This document shows, one piece after another, positions 14,362-22,547 of a DNA stretch of 31,803 bases (position 1 is the stretch's first letter; each line of letters starts with the position of its first letter). The translations under genes were made by a program, and so were the position numbers. Under the pieces are notes generated by a model. That model was not told the DNA's origin. It did not search any database and was given only the letters and a program-made list of their open reading frames with translations. This DNA comes from Methylomarinum sp050304855. Lineage in GTDB: Bacteria > Pseudomonadota > Gammaproteobacteria > Methylococcales > Methylomonadaceae. The DNA lies in the NCBI GenBank assembly GCA_050304855.1, contig JBNLEI010000110.1, forward strand, positions 1 to 31,803, written 5' to 3'.

Positions 14362-15712
14362 GGTTGATTTCTTTGACCTCGCTGATGAATCGGCCTTTGC
14401 CTAGACGGGTTTCGACTATCTCGCCTTTGTTTAATTGAGTGCTTGATTTAATGATCGCGCCGCTTTTCGGATCGCTGACAATGGCGTAACCGCGTTCCAG
14501 AGTCGCCAACGGACTGACGGCATGAAGCGTTTGGCTGATGGCTCCCTGTTTGCGATTTAATAGATCAATTTTGTGGCGTATGGCCTTCTCGAGCCGCTGT
14601 TCGAAATATATCAATTTTTGTTGATGCTGTGCGATTTTTTCCGCCGGGTTATGACGAAACAACACATTGTTCTTGATTTCTAGTTGCGATCGGTATCGGT
14701 TAAGTCGATTTTGCAAGCTTTGCAGTATGCGGTTTTCCAATTCGTCCAGGCGTTGCGCGTTGCGCTGAAGCTGTTGTCCAGGGTGTTGATTGTTGAGAGA
14801 TCTCAGTAACCAGTCCAGCGTTTGCCGATGTTGCTGGACTTTGCGTTTGATGAGCTGTTGCAAATGATTGTCGTAGCTCAAGAAACTATTCAACCACTCG
14901 TTCTGATCCGGAACTGCCGATTCCGCTGCGGCGGAAGGCGTCGGTGCACGAAAGTCGGCGACGAAGTCGGCAATGGTGAAATCGACCTCGTGGCCGATAC
15001 CGGTAATGATCGGAATCGAGCTTTCTGCGATTGCCCGGGCGACGATTTCCTCGTTAAATGCCCATAAATCCTCCAGCGAACCGCCTCCGCGGGCGACAAT
15101 TAATATGTCGACTTCCTTGCGCTCGTTGGCCGTTCGTAACGCTTTGACGATTTCGGTTTTAGCACTTTCGCCTTGGACCGACACTGGGTAAAGCACGACC
15201 GGGACCGCTGGAAAGCGACGTTTCAATACCGTCATGATGTCGTGGATGGCGGCGCCGGTCGGCGAGGTGACGATACCGATTTGCTCGGGTAATAAAGGGA
15301 TTTTCTTTTTGCGCGAGGGTTCGAATAAACCTTCCGTCAACAATTGTTGCTTCAGCTTTTCGAAGGCCAAACGCAACGCGCCGGCGCCGGCTTCCTCCAT
15401 TGCTTCGACAATCAATTGATAGTCTCCGCGTGGTTCGTACAGCCCCACTTGAGCCGTCACCACCACTTGCTTGCCGTTTTCAGGTTTAAAACCTAGTCGT
15501 CGTTGATTCATGCGAAACATCGCGCAACGTACTTGAGCGTTAGCGTCTTTCAATGAAAAGTATAAATGGCCGGAAGACGGTGTACTGAGATTGGAAATTT
15601 CGCCTTCCACGCGAACGGTTGAAAAATGCTCGGCCAGCAGACGCCGCGTTTCCTTATTTAACTGAGTAACGCTGTAAACGGTTTCCTGATCTGCGGAAGG
15701 TGAGGTGAACAT
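14354..15712 (-). CDS. xseA: Exodeoxyribonuclease VII large subunit
   Basis: ExoVII degrades single-stranded DNA from both ends into acid-soluble oligonucleotides; XseA is the catalytic subunit with several small XseB. The protein has 452 residues from ATG 15712, close to the 456 of E. coli. The N-terminal OB-fold (about 12-105) holds VRVEGEISNL and SGHLYFSLKD, the catalytic region has IGIVTSPTGAAIHDI at 145-159 and ARGGGSLEDLWAFNEE from 207, and the C-terminal half is a long coiled-coil region that binds XseB. The open frame extends 53 codons upstream to 15871, but that part runs into the transporter gene and does not look like XseA. xseB is not adjacent; the overlapping downstream gene is an M23 peptidase. 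Confidence 0.95.
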   Translation of the reverse strand: MFTSPSADQETVYSVTQLNKETRRLLAEHFSTVRVEGEISNLSTPSSGHLYFSLKDANAQVRCAMFRMNQRRLGFKPENGKQVVVTAQVGLYEPRGDYQLIVEAMEEAGAGALRLAFEKLKQQLLTEGLFEPSRKKKIPLLPEQIGIVTSPTGAAIHDIMTVLKRRFPAVPVVLYPVSVQGESAKTEIVKALRTANERKEVDILIVARGGGSLEDLWAFNEEIVARAIAESSIPIITGIGHEVDFTIADFVADFRAPTPSAAAESAVPDQNEWLNSFLSYDNHLQQLIKRKVQQHRQTLDWLLRSLNNQHPGQQLQRNAQRLDELENRILQSLQNRLNRYRSQLEIKNNVLFRHNPAEKIAQHQQKLIYFEQRLEKAIRHKIDLLNRKQGAISQTLHAVSPLATLERGYAIVSDPKSGAIIKSSTQLNKGEIVETRLGKGRFISEVKEINHD

Positions 15713-15741
15713 CGTTTTATTAAGGATGCATTGCTTACGGG

Positions 15742-16155
15742 TTACTTTTTGGCGAAGAAGCGTTCTGCAAAAAATCCTGCATAAATCGCTACGACCATGA
15801 CGAATGCTTCCGGTGCTCCGAAACCAAGGCTGGCGACGGCGGGTCCAGGGCAGTAGCCGGTCATACCCCAACCGATGCCGAATAGCGCGGCGCCCAGTAT
15901 CAACGGTTTGTCGATGGCGGTTTTATGCGAAACATGAAAACCGTCCTCCAGAAACGGTTTGTGTCGTTTCTGAATCAATTGGTAAGCCGGCATGGCAACA
16001 GCCAACGCCCCCATCATGACAAATGCCAAGCTGGGATCCCAATTGCCGGCCAGATCCAGAAAAGAAAGCACTTTGTTCGGATTGAGCATTTGTGAAAGCG
16101 ACAGGCCGAGGCCGAAAATAACGCCGCAAAGTAAAGCGATAACGATTTTATTCAT
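15742..16155 (-). CDS. YeeE/YedE-type transporter, DUF6691-like half
   Basis: This is a small membrane protein of 137 residues with about four transmembrane segments. The sequence contains GVIFGLGLSLSQMLNPNKVLSFLD near the N-terminus and GWGMTGYCPGPAVASLGFG near residue 100, where the conserved cysteine is expected to line the path of a sulfur compound. The family (TsuA/YeeE, and split two-gene forms) moves thiosulfate or other sulfur-containing ions across the inner membrane. I set the start at ATG 16155 because the longer frame upstream lies inside the preceding gene; the start then overlaps the stop of its partner as ATGA. The pair most likely forms one transporter. The substrate here is inferred from the family. 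Confidence 0.86.
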   Translation of the reverse strand: MNKIVIALLCGVIFGLGLSLSQMLNPNKVLSFLDLAGNWDPSLAFVMMGALAVAMPAYQLIQKRHKPFLEDGFHVSHKTAIDKPLILGAALFGIGWGMTGYCPGPAVASLGFGAPEAFVMVVAIYAGFFAERFFAKK

Positions 16156-16580
16156 GTGAGAGCCAAAACGTGTTTGAGCAGATAGACCGTCATAAAGCCG
16201 CTGGTCATAAAGGTTAGTGTGGCGACTATCGAGCGACGCGATAAATTGGCAATGCCGCAGATGCCGTGGCCGCTGGTGCAACCGCTACCTAAACGAGTCC
16301 CCACACCAACTAGAAAACCGCCAATAGCCACCAACCACAAAGGGTAACCCTGGCGTAACGGAATCGAGCCGGGCGCGAGAAGCTGAAACAGTATAGCTCC
16401 AATGACCAGTCCAATCAGGAATGCAGAGCGCCAGCTGATTTCGTGACGGGGCGATTTGAAAACGCCGTTCATGATACTACTGACGCCGGCAATGCGTCCG
16501 TTAAACAGTAACAGAATGATAGCGCTGATACCGATCAGCGCGCCGCCCGCTAAGGCGGAATAGGGAGTAAAGCTTTCCAA
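16152..16580 (-). CDS. YeeE/YedE family transporter, first half
   Basis: This 142-residue membrane protein has about four helices and carries the family motif GTRLGSGCTSGHGICG (near residues 94-109), with a conserved cysteine and histidine, and FNGRIAGVSSIMNG near residue 26. It is half of a sulfur-compound transporter of the TsuA/YeeE kind, split into two genes, with the partner directly downstream and overlapping by 4 bases. The start codon is TTG (rc of 16578-16580); no better start lies upstream and no clear ribosome binding site was seen, so the start is less sure. No ArsR-type regulator or persulfide dioxygenase, which often sit beside such pairs, is present in the window. The unit continues into xseA 29 bases after the partner. 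Confidence 0.86.
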   Translation of the reverse strand: MESFTPYSALAGGALIGISAIILLLFNGRIAGVSSIMNGVFKSPRHEISWRSAFLIGLVIGAILFQLLAPGSIPLRQGYPLWLVAIGGFLVGVGTRLGSGCTSGHGICGIANLSRRSIVATLTFMTSGFMTVYLLKHVLALT

Positions 16581-16864
16581 TGATAAGGCCCGATAATTTA
16601 TGACTAAATTATCATATTTTACTGATGTTTCGGCTTTGTTGCAGGATTAATAAAAATGAATGTATTGATGATCAGGCAATGCCGTTTCGATAGTAGTAAC
16701 GAAGTTAATAGGAAGTTCTGGGGTCGGGGAAAGAGGAATGACCTCCGTTCATATTGTAATAAATTTCATTTTTTATTCCCCTTTATCAGAGAGTTCCCGG
16801 GCCGGAGGGAATGCTTGTATTAATTCCAAGCGTTGAGTCAAGACAGTGAGGTTGAGGTCGCTGT
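16581..16864. other. Intergenic region upstream of the YeeE pair
   Basis: These 284 bases lie between two minus-strand genes. I see no gene, RNA or clear terminator. Complementary GGGGAA and TTCCCC stretches occur around 16728-16783 but are far apart and imperfect. A promoter for the YeeE/xseA unit is expected in the upper-coordinate start side, near 16590-16640, but I cannot identify boxes with confidence. Confidence 0.45.
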
Positions 16865-17215
16865 TTAATAGCGCGATTTCCGCTTCAATCGTTGCATGTA
16901 AAAAAATCCGATCAGTGCGCCCCAGATCACCATAAATGTATCTTGTATCACCATTTCAAATCGAAGATTGTTGATGTTACGGACGTAATCGATGATGTCG
17001 TCCAGGAGCAGTAAAGCCAGAATGCAATACAGGGCGGCTTTTAATTTTAGTTTGCGTTTATACCAGACCCAAATCCCTAAAAAGACAAAGCCTGCGACGA
17101 ATCTGACCGTGTTATGGACGATCATTTCCAGTTTGAAATAATCGACATGAAATGCGGCGCTCATAAAATACAGAGCGATCACACCGATAAGGATGGTCGA
17201 AAGAAGTATTTTCAT
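16865..17215 (-). CDS. Small integral membrane protein of unknown function
   Basis: The 116-residue protein has four predicted transmembrane segments (around residues 3-20, 36-51, 60-72 and 88-107) with basic patches between them (WYKRKLKLK near 51-59) and at the C-terminus (RLKRKSRY), consistent with the positive-inside rule. No enzymatic motif is visible. The segment LLLLDDIIDYVRNINN near residue 68-83, with acids at the membrane edge, is the most distinctive part. I do not recognise the family. It stands alone, divergent from glgP, with 213 bases between the two starts. Confidence 0.65.
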   Translation of the reverse strand: MKILLSTILIGVIALYFMSAAFHVDYFKLEMIVHNTVRFVAGFVFLGIWVWYKRKLKLKAALYCILALLLLDDIIDYVRNINNLRFEMVIQDTFMVIWGALIGFFYMQRLKRKSRY

Positions 17216-17428
17216 AGTCGATTTTTAAATTAAAAAGCATAGCACAATTAGTGTGGAATTCCCGGTATCGGCATAGTTCCGTTTTCTTGTTGTTCATGAA
17301 TTTAAGATCGTTAACTGCCGATACGGCCGGCTTAGGTGTGGCATTAATATTGCACTATTTAATGGAGTGGTCAATGGCGAATGAATCGAGCCACATATAC
17401 CGTTTCCATTATCGACAGGTAGCAAAAC

Positions 17429-19909
17429 ATGGCGCAATCCAATCTAAAACTCACCACCGAAGAGGTTAAGCGAAGCTTCTTTCGCAATCTGGCCAATGTG
17501 CAAGGGAAGTTTCCGGCGTTGGCGACCACTTACGATTACTATATGGCGCTGGCCTACACCGTACGTGATATGTTGATGGCCAGATGGGTAGGTACGGCAT
17601 CGGAATATACGGAGAAGCATTCGAGGACGGTGGCTTATTTGTCGGCAGAATTCTTGATGGGGCCGCATTTGGCGCTGAACTTACTTAATCTCGGCGTCAC
17701 CGATATCGTGCATCGGGCTATGTCGGAACTGGGCTTGAATCTGGACGAACTGATCAAGGAGGAACCGGAGCCTGGGCTCGGCAATGGGGGCTTGGGACGG
17801 CTTGCCGCTTGTTTCCTGGACTCCTTGGCGGCACTGGAAATTCCCTCAGTCGGTTACGGTATACGTTATGAGTTTGGTATTTTCGAGCAGATGATTGCTG
17901 ACGGATGGCAAGTGGAGAAGACCGACAAATGGTTGATTAAGGGTAATCCTTGGGAAATCGTACGTCCTGAATGGGGCGTTGATGTCAAATTTGGTGGTCA
18001 TACCGAAAGGCTTGAGTCGGAAAACGGCGAGTGTAGAGTGCGTTGGGTTCCTGGATGGCAAGTTAAAGGGATTCCATACGATACTCCGATTCTTGGCTAT
18101 AAAAACAATACCGCCAATACGCTCCGGTTATGGCAGGCGGTTGCGCCGGAGTCTTTCAATTTCGGACGCTTCAACGAAGGCGACTATTACGGTGCGGTCG
18201 AAGAGAAAGTGGCTTCGGAAAACCTGACCAAAGTGCTGTATCCGAACGACGGACCGTTGCAAGGCAAACAGTTGCGTTTGCAACAACAGTACTTTTTCGT
18301 GTCCTGTTCCCTACAGGACATGCTGCGGATTATGAAAATCCAAAAAGTCCGCTTGGAAAATTTCCATGAAAAATTCGCCGTACAGCTGAATGACACGCAT
18401 CCGGCAGTGGCTATCGCCGAATTGATGCGATTGTTGGTGGACGAGCATGAAATGCCTTGGGATACCGCATGGCACGTGACCCAGCACACATTCGGCTATA
18501 CCAATCATACGTTGTTGCCGGAAGCGTTGGAGTGTTGGCCGGTCGAATTATTTCAGGGGCTGTTGCCTAGGCTGATGGAAGTTATTTATGAAATCAACGA
18601 CCGTTTTCTTGAGCAGGTACGCCCCGGTTGTTTGCAGGATAGGGATCAGGTCGCGCGGATGTCTTTAATTGGCGAGACGAGTGGTCGTCAAGTCCGCATG
18701 GCGCATCTCGCCTGTGTCGGCAGCCATGCTATCAATGGCGTGGCTGCATTGCATACGGAACTGCTGAAAAGTGATGTGTTAGCTGATTTTTACCGCTTTT
18801 GGCCGGAGAAATTCGGTAATAAGACCAACGGTGTGACGCCGCGCCGCTGGATGGCGTTATGTAACCCCAGAATGAGCCGCGTAATTAGCGAAGCCATCGG
18901 CAATAAATGGTTGAGCGATTTAAACCAGTTGACCAAACTGGAAAGTAAAATCGACGATGGCGATTTTCTGGAATACTGGCGCGATGCGAAGCGACTTAAT
19001 AAACACGATTTTGCACTATTTTTGCGCGAGCGCACCGGAGTGGGTGTCGATCCGGACTCGATGTTCGATGTTCAGGTGAAACGGATACACGAATACAAAC
19101 GCCAGCATTTGAATATTTTGTTTATTGTTGCGCTGTATCAACGCCTCAAATCCGATCCGCATTTCGACTTTCATCCGCGTACGTTCATTTTTGCCGGCAA
19201 GGCCGCTCCCGGCTATCATTTGGCAAAACTGATCATTAAACTGATCAATTCGGTCGGTCACATGGTTAATCGCGACCCGGCAACGCGGGACCGGCTAAAA
19301 GTCGTCTTTCTGCCCAATTTCAACGTTAGCAACGGCCAGCATATTTACCCGGCGGCTGACCTGTCCGAGCAGATTTCTACCGCCGGGAAAGAGGCGTCCG
19401 GCACTGGCAACATGAAATTCGCGATGAACGGGGCTTTAACGATCGGTACATTGGATGGCGCCAACATCGAAATACGGGAAGAGGTCGGCGCCGAAAATTT
19501 CTTTTTGTTCGGCCATACCGCCGAGCAGGTTCGCCATTTGAAAAATTCGGGCTACTCGCCGCAGGAATACTATCAGAACGATGTGGTGCTGAAAGACGCC
19601 GTGGATTTGATTCGGAGCGGATTCTTCTCGCGGGGCGATAGCGGCTTATTCAGAGACTTGACCGATAACCTGATTTATAGCGATCCGTTTCAAGTATTCG
19701 CCGATTTCAACGCTTATTTTCAGTGCCAGGAAGAAGTCGATGCTGTTTATCGGGATACCGATCGTTGGACACGGATGTCGGTTTTGAACACGGCGCGCTC
19801 CGGAAAATTTTCTTCCGACCGAACTATTCGCGAATATTGCCGGGATATTTGGAAGGTCGAGCCGGTTTCGATCCAAATGCCGGACATCGACCCGTTTAAA
19901 TTACGTTGA
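17429..19909 (+). CDS. glgP: Glycogen/starch/alpha-glucan phosphorylase
   Basis: This enzyme uses phosphate to release glucose-1-phosphate from the ends of glycogen or maltodextrin, with PLP as cofactor. The 826 residues match the family. Visible signatures are EPEPGLGNGGLGRLAACFLDS near residue 111, VQLNDTHPA near residue 316, VQVKRIHEYKRQHLNI near residue 548, and EASGTGNMKFAMNGALTIGT with the PLP lysine Lys663. The ATG at 17429 has AGGT at 17417-17420. Methylococcales store glycogen, so the enzyme would mobilise this reserve. Other glg genes are not in the window. The gene is monocistronic: its stop lies 16 bases from the stop of a convergent gene, with no clear terminator between them. 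Confidence 0.96.
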   Translation: MAQSNLKLTTEEVKRSFFRNLANVQGKFPALATTYDYYMALAYTVRDMLMARWVGTASEYTEKHSRTVAYLSAEFLMGPHLALNLLNLGVTDIVHRAMSELGLNLDELIKEEPEPGLGNGGLGRLAACFLDSLAALEIPSVGYGIRYEFGIFEQMIADGWQVEKTDKWLIKGNPWEIVRPEWGVDVKFGGHTERLESENGECRVRWVPGWQVKGIPYDTPILGYKNNTANTLRLWQAVAPESFNFGRFNEGDYYGAVEEKVASENLTKVLYPNDGPLQGKQLRLQQQYFFVSCSLQDMLRIMKIQKVRLENFHEKFAVQLNDTHPAVAIAELMRLLVDEHEMPWDTAWHVTQHTFGYTNHTLLPEALECWPVELFQGLLPRLMEVIYEINDRFLEQVRPGCLQDRDQVARMSLIGETSGRQVRMAHLACVGSHAINGVAALHTELLKSDVLADFYRFWPEKFGNKTNGVTPRRWMALCNPRMSRVISEAIGNKWLSDLNQLTKLESKIDDGDFLEYWRDAKRLNKHDFALFLRERTGVGVDPDSMFDVQVKRIHEYKRQHLNILFIVALYQRLKSDPHFDFHPRTFIFAGKAAPGYHLAKLIIKLINSVGHMVNRDPATRDRLKVVFLPNFNVSNGQHIYPAADLSEQISTAGKEASGTGNMKFAMNGALTIGTLDGANIEIREEVGAENFFLFGHTAEQVRHLKNSGYSPQEYYQNDVVLKDAVDLIRSGFFSRGDSGLFRDLTDNLIYSDPFQVFADFNAYFQCQEEVDAVYRDTDRWTRMSVLNTARSGKFSSDRTIREYCRDIWKVEPVSIQMPDIDPFKLR

Positions 19910-19925
19910 TAGTCGGTTTGAAAGT

Positions 19926-20303
19926 TTATTGGATTTTAGTTTTGTCGCAACGGGCGTTGCGCGGTTCGGGTTCTACAGGCCAAAAAAAGGCCGATAGGCC
20001 GAAGAAAGCCAATAATGCCAGCATGAATCCGAAAAATTCGTTACTTTCCGACATGTTGAATGAACCGCCCGTGGTGGCCGCAATCAGCAACAGAATAAGA
20101 GCTACGCTAACGAGCACACCGGATATCCGCGAAATATAAACGGCAGTCGTATGAAGGATCCTGAAAAAAACAGAAAGTGCGACGACTAACGCAATACCTA
20201 GAAACAGCAATGACCACAGGCCCGGACCGAAAATGTCGATTGAGAAAAGGCTGGTCGCTGTGGCGCTGATCGAAAATAGCAGTTTGAATAGTTGAGTCAA
20301 CAT
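19926..20303 (-). CDS. Small integral membrane protein of unknown function
   Basis: The 125-residue protein has about four hydrophobic stretches (residues 5-22, 28-50, 56-78 and 88-108) and a short charged C-terminus rich in P, E, R and K. No known motif was recognised. It is the last gene of a minus-strand unit: its start lies 32 bases after the stop of the methyltransferase gene. It converges on glgP. Nothing in it points to a function beyond a membrane location. Confidence 0.62.
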   Translation of the reverse strand: MLTQLFKLLFSISATATSLFSIDIFGPGLWSLLFLGIALVVALSVFFRILHTTAVYISRISGVLVSVALILLLIAATTGGSFNMSESNEFFGFMLALLAFFGLSAFFWPVEPEPRNARCDKTKIQ

Positions 20304-20335
20304 TATTTACTCCAAAAATCGCCGCATTGAATTGG

Positions 20336-21001
20336 CTATTCGAGTCGAAGAATCACGACATCCTTATGCAGAAACTCCTCAGTGCATCGGTATTTTTCCG
20401 CCAGCCATCGAAATGTCAAGCGCGAGAAAAAACTGATGTGGGTCGGGTCGTTTTTGTAATGCCAACGAGCGAACGCTTCGGCATCGATGACTAGTTTGGT
20501 CATAATACCGAGAAAGCCTTTAGGTTTGAGCATAGCAAACAAACGGTCAAAATCCTGTCGGGGGTGGCGAAAATGTTCTATCACTTCGGTGCAGGTAATG
20601 AAATCGTATTGCCGGGTTAGCGGTTCCGGCCGGTCGAGAAAGAGGGGGTCGTAAAGTTGCATGGTAAAACCCCGTTCCTGCAGCAAAGAAGGCAATGCCG
20701 GGCCGGGGCCGCACCCGTAATCGAGACCTTCGGCTCCGAGCGCTAGCCGGTCACTCAAAGGGTCGGCCAGACGCGACAGGAAACGTCGGTAACCAGGTTC
20801 GTCGGGGCTGTTTTCGTGAAGATCGTAAACAGCTTTTTCTGCCGTGACGGATAAATGCTGTTCCGCCGGAACGAAAACCAGATGGCATTCTGCGCAGCGA
20901 AGATATTGACGTCGTGGGTCGGCGAAAAAGAATACCGTCCGCTGGTTTAGGCAGAGAGGACAGTTACTGATGCTGTTTGATCCACTCGGCACTTTTTTCA
21001 A
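20336..21001 (-). CDS. Class I SAM-dependent methyltransferase with N-terminal zinc ribbon
   Basis: The 221-residue protein begins with two CxxC pairs (CPLC at 14-17 and CAEC near 36-39), a small zinc-binding module, and continues as a Rossmann-fold methyltransferase: LDYGCGPGPALP near residue 93 (motif I), DFITCTEVIEHF near 133 (motif IV) and LKPKGFLGIMT near 157. The family includes enzymes acting on many small molecules; the substrate cannot be told. I chose TTG at 21001 because AGGA lies 5 bases upstream; GTG at 20992 is an alternative. This start lies 38 bases inside the upstream hydrolase gene, so the two are probably translationally coupled. Confidence 0.83.
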   Translation of the reverse strand: MKKVPSGSNSISNCPLCLNQRTVFFFADPRRQYLRCAECHLVFVPAEQHLSVTAEKAVYDLHENSPDEPGYRRFLSRLADPLSDRLALGAEGLDYGCGPGPALPSLLQERGFTMQLYDPLFLDRPEPLTRQYDFITCTEVIEHFRHPRQDFDRLFAMLKPKGFLGIMTKLVIDAEAFARWHYKNDPTHISFFSRLTFRWLAEKYRCTEEFLHKDVVILRLE

Positions 21002-21635
21002 TCAGTTCCTGGTAAACGGCTTCTTCGCTACGATTGAGTCTTTTCAGCATCTTGAAAGAGTGGTCGCCACCTTCGATGACATGCAATTCCGGGTGGGTCG
21101 GAAGTCGCTCCAGAATCGGCTTGAAAACGTTCAGTTCGCAAAGCGAATCGCGACTGCCTTGGAAAAACAGCATCGGTGAATGCACGGAATTTAAGTCTTC
21201 ACTGCGGGGTTTGTTCGGCCTCCCCGGGGCATGTAACGGATAACCGTAAAGAATGATGCCGGCAAAACCATCAATTTTAGCCGCTAACAAAGTTGCGTAA
21301 CGGCCGCCCAAGCTTTTTCCCGCCAGAAATATTTTTTCCTTCGGCAAACCGGTTTGTGCCATTACTGCATTGATCATTGCCAACCACGTGTCTTCCAGAA
21401 CTGAGGGCGTGTTGGGTGCGGGACGTCCTTGTTCCAAATAAGGGAAATTAAACTTAACGGTCATGATGTTGTGTTCGGCGATGCCCTGATGCAGTCGGCT
21501 GATGAATTCCGAGTGCATGTCCTTGCCGGCGCCGGGAGCGATTAGTAAGGCACAGTCGTATTGCTCGGGCATCAGCCAGACGGAAGACACATAAGCTTTG
21601 GGGTTGACGGTGATTTTATGGGTTTCTGTTTTCAT
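20964..21635 (-). CDS. Alpha/beta hydrolase of the KANL3/Tex30 type
   Basis: The 223-residue protein is a compact alpha/beta hydrolase. It shows LLIAPGAGKDMHSEF (oxyanion region) near residue 31, the nucleophile elbow AGKSLGGRYA near residue 105 (Ser in G-K-S-L-G), a likely catalytic aspartate in QGSRDSLCE near residue 161, and histidine in EGGDHSFKML near residue 190. Such proteins resemble dienelactone hydrolases and the KANL3/Tex30 group, with poorly known substrates. The start is ATG 21635; a TTG at 21656 would add seven residues. It is first in a unit with the methyltransferase and a small membrane protein. The tRNA-Asp promoter starts 13 bases from its start on the opposite strand. Confidence 0.82.
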   Translation of the reverse strand: MKTETHKITVNPKAYVSSVWLMPEQYDCALLIAPGAGKDMHSEFISRLHQGIAEHNIMTVKFNFPYLEQGRPAPNTPSVLEDTWLAMINAVMAQTGLPKEKIFLAGKSLGGRYATLLAAKIDGFAGIILYGYPLHAPGRPNKPRSEDLNSVHSPMLFFQGSRDSLCELNVFKPILERLPTHPELHVIEGGDHSFKMLKRLNRSEEAVYQELIEKSAEWIKQHQ

Positions 21636-21648
21636 GTCAGGAATAAGC

Positions 21649-21676
21649 TTGACCAATGCAAAAAGTCCTATATAAT
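21649..21676 (+). promoter_or_regulatory. Sigma70 promoter of tRNA-Asp
   Basis: The -35 box TTGACC (21649-21654) and the perfect -10 box TATAAT (21671-21676) are 16 bases apart. The -10 ends 15 bases before the mature tRNA and is followed by a GC-rich ACGCGC discriminator, the type linked to stringent control of stable RNA genes. Confidence 0.85.
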
Positions 21677-21691
21677 ACGCGCTTCCAAAAC

Positions 21692-21768
21692 GGAGCGGTA
21701 GTTCAGTTGGTTAGAATACCGGCCTGTCACGCCGGGGGTCGCGGGTTCGAGTCCCGTCCGCTCCGCCA
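21692..21768 (+). tRNA. tRNA-Asp (anticodon GTC)
   Basis: The 77-base gene forms a full cloverleaf. The acceptor stem GGAGCGG (21692-21698) pairs with CCGCTCC (21758-21764), followed by discriminator G and an encoded CCA end (21766-21768). The anticodon stem CCGGC/GCCGG encloses the loop CTGTCAC with anticodon GTC at 21726-21728, and the T arm contains GGTTCGAGTCC. The sequence closely matches bacterial tRNA-Asp. It is monocistronic with its own promoter; no clear terminator was found before the convergent gene that ends at 21783. Confidence 0.97.
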
Positions 21769-21782
21769 TCGGTTTCTAACCG

Positions 21783-22547
21783 TTAAGCTGGATTGTCACT
21801 GCCGATATAAAAGCAGTCAGTATTCAGCTTTTCTTGCGTTTCCTCCATTAAAGCCTTTATACCGAACTGTTCGGTTGCATGGTGGCCTCCTGCCAGCATA
21901 TGGATACCATGTTCTTGACTGTCATGCCAGTCATGTTCGCTGATTTCTCCCGTGATGAAGGCGTCCAGGTTTTCTTTGGCCGCCGAGCGCCATTCGCCAT
22001 TGGCTCCCCCTGTGATAATGCCGACTGTCTCGATTAAAGCGGCTGTGTTGGGGGAAGCCAGGATGACTGGATGACTCAATATCCGTTCCAGACTGTCGGA
22101 CAGTTCCGTTGCCGAAACCGGCGTTTGCAGGCGCCCTTTGATACCGGTCGGATTGCCTTTAAAATCGCCGAACGGTTTTTGGTCGATGCAATCCAGAAGT
22201 TTGCCCAATGTTGCCGCGTTTCCGATTTCGGGGTGTCCGTCTAAGGGTAAATGATAGCCGAATAAATTTATTTCGTTTTTGATTAGTGTAATGACGCGTT
22301 TGCCGAACGGGCCGGTCACCGGTTTCGCTCCGTGAAACGACCAAAACAGGCCGTGGTGCACTACTAGTGCATCCGCTTGTTTCGCAGCCGCTTGAGTAAT
22401 GGAATCGCGAGTCGCGGAAACGGCAAATGCGATTTTGCTGATTTGTTCTTTGCCTTCGATTTGCAGGCCGTTGGGACCGTAATCTTGATAGGCTTCGGGG
22501 TTCAATAGCGTGGCGAAAAAGTCGCTCAAAGCTTGACGGGAAATCAT
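21783..22547 (-). CDS. Nif3-like dinuclear metal-centre protein (YbgI family)
   Basis: This 254-residue protein is a member of the NIF3/YbgI family, which forms ring-shaped hexamers with a two-metal site at each subunit. The annotation 'GTP cyclohydrolase I type 2' is sometimes attached to it without good support. The metal ligands are present: VVHHG (His64, His65), HLPLDGHP (Asp103) and GGHHATEQ (His222, Glu226). The N-terminal YGPNGLQIEG near residue 23 is also typical. The gene starts within the stop of the Nudix gene (ATGA overlap), so the two are co-translated. The physiological role of the family is not settled. Confidence 0.92.
   Translation of the reverse strand: MISRQALSDFFATLLNPEAYQDYGPNGLQIEGKEQISKIAFAVSATRDSITQAAAKQADALVVHHGLFWSFHGAKPVTGPFGKRVITLIKNEINLFGYHLPLDGHPEIGNAATLGKLLDCIDQKPFGDFKGNPTGIKGRLQTPVSATELSDSLERILSHPVILASPNTAALIETVGIITGGANGEWRSAAKENLDAFITGEISEHDWHDSQEHGIHMLAGGHHATEQFGIKALMEETQEKLNTDCFYIGSDNPA

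Noticed and set aside
21770..21782. Small hairpin after tRNA-Asp as terminator
   Set aside because: The stem is only 5 bp (CGGTT/AACCG) with a 3-base loop and no T tract follows.
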